Positions 63,502-64,000 of a stretch of DNA of 64,000 nt are shown here, piece by piece (position 1 is the first letter of the stretch; each line of letters begins with the position of its first letter). The position numbers and the translations under genes were made by a program. This stretch comes from Pirellula staleyi DSM 6068 (GTDB taxonomy: Bacteria; Planctomycetota; Planctomycetia; Pirellulales; Pirellulaceae): NCBI GenBank assembly GCA_945875845.1, contig CAMCMB010000004.1, positions 97,147-161,146 on the forward strand, read 5' to 3'. The notes under the pieces were generated by a model. The model had not been told where the DNA came from, did no database searches, and was given only the letters and a program-made list of their open reading frames with translations.

Positions 63502-63573
63502 TCGCGAAGACGCGCGATCGTTCGTAGCGTATTTAGCCGCAACACGGCGACATTTTGTAGCCTCGGGCGTGAG

Positions 63574-63721
63574 CCCTCATCTTTACCCACATTTCAGGGC
63601 ACGCTCGGCTCGAAATCCCAATGGGTTTGCGTGATCTCCGTGCGTTTGCTCCCCCTTGCCCCGCTTCGGCCGAGTACGGGGCGAGGGGAGCAAGATCAAA
63701 AGATGTGGTTAAAAATGAGGG
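63574..63721. repeat. Nested inverted repeat downstream of glgP
   Basis: Outer arms CCCTCATCTTTACCCACAT (63574-63592) and ATGTGGTTAAAAATGAGGG (63703-63721); inner arms TTGCTCCCCCTTGCCCCG (63646-63663) and CGGGGCGAGGGGAGCAA (63677-63693). It could form a cruciform or terminate glgP. No gene seen from 63502 to the end. Confidence 0.7.
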
Positions 63722-64000
63722 TTTACCCCAGGGGATCGTTGCCTTCGCCCTAGCACGAAGGTCAAATACCACTGGCATAAAGCCAGATGGCATGCATTGA
63801 AAATGCCCCTGGGTTTACCCCAGGGGATCGTTGCCTTCGCCCTAGCACGAAGGTCAACTACCACTGGCATAAAGCCAGATGGCATGCATTGAAAATGCCC
63901 CTGGGTTTACCCCAGGGGATCGTTGCCTTCGCCCTAGCACGAAGGTCAACTACCACCGGCATAAAGCCAGATGGCATGCATTGAAAATGCCCCTGGGTTT
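63721..64000. repeat. 92-bp tandem repeat array (continues beyond window)
   Basis: Three units with period 92 begin at 63721, 63813 and 63905, and a fourth starts at 63997, almost identical. Each unit contains CCAGGGG, a CCTTCG / CGAAGG hairpin, a CTGGCATAAAGCCAG hairpin, GGCATGC, and CCCCTGG, which pairs with the first element. Diverged single units lie at 36157 and 36950. Confidence 0.92.

Noticed and set aside
63721..64000. CRISPR array at the window end
   Set aside because: The repeats are contiguous 92-bp units with no unique spacers and no cas genes; this is a plain tandem repeat.

Overview
The window looks like a chromosomal segment of a planctomycete, most likely of the Pirellulaceae (Rhodopirellula/Blastopirellula-like). 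The evidence is a BBP7-family outer-membrane protein, a DUF1559 pseudopilin-like protein, a giant DUF11/SdrD-like surface protein with an N-terminal LELLEGRELMAAD motif (the planctomycete LEPR-XLL type), many secreted proteins of unknown role, a Ser/Thr kinase with an RDD membrane domain, weak Shine-Dalgarno use with TTG/GTG starts, and long intergenic regions full of palindromic repeats. Taxonomy is an inference; no rRNA is present.

Layout. 1-9.5 kb: cell-surface and secreted proteins (giant adhesin-like protein cut by the window edge, BBP7 barrel, Pro/Ser/Gln-rich secreted protein, Tat-exported protein) plus a small Trm112-like protein. 9.8-19.6 kb: minus-strand housekeeping genes: purH; an overlapping cinA-Rieske-bioA operon; a TrmH/SpoU methyltransferase with a PP2C phosphatase; an aroB-lnt pair. 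19.8-23.3 kb: HAD-type Ser/Thr kinase, DUF1559 protein, small membrane protein. 24.1-28.7 kb: RND efflux adaptor and permease. 29.0-30.9 kb: a PII-like / receiver-like / FIST operon. 31.3-33.9 kb: queD, MazG-like gene, rpoN. 34.3-40.2 kb: PQQ-repeat protein, tRNA-Ala(GGC), a 1.1 kb repeat mosaic, a sigma-70 factor and the bioB-terC pair. 40.3-47.6 kb: a DUF11 secreted protein and a 1432-residue VWA/STN/Gly-rich secreted protein. 47.6-52.7 kb: Nudix, hemolysin-III-like, rhaB, glutathione peroxidase, CrtI-type desaturase. 53-57.2 kb: a repeat array, a secreted pseudo-hydrolase and an FHA protein. 57.4-63.5 kb: a gcvT-gcvH-lipoate ligase operon, an acyl-CoA dehydrogenase-like gene and glycogen phosphorylase. 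The window ends in a 92-bp tandem repeat array.

How the genes work together. Biotin synthesis is split between bioA and bioB. Glycine cleavage is represented by the T and H proteins next to an LplA-type ligase that could lipoylate H. Ser/Thr signalling genes (kinase, PP2C, FHA) are scattered rather than clustered. The PII/receiver/FIST trio looks like a compact nitrogen or small-ligand signalling unit.

The strongest signal not explained by genes is a family of about 130-bp palindrome-of-palindromes elements. There are ten copies in the window, three in tandem, all intergenic, each built from two 20-nt inverted repeats with core GACGGACTTCCAAGTCCGTC. They often sit next to a second hairpin family with GGCTCGCGCC/GGCGCGAGCC arms. 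A third family (92 bp, with potential to fold into a multibranched structure) forms the terminal array.
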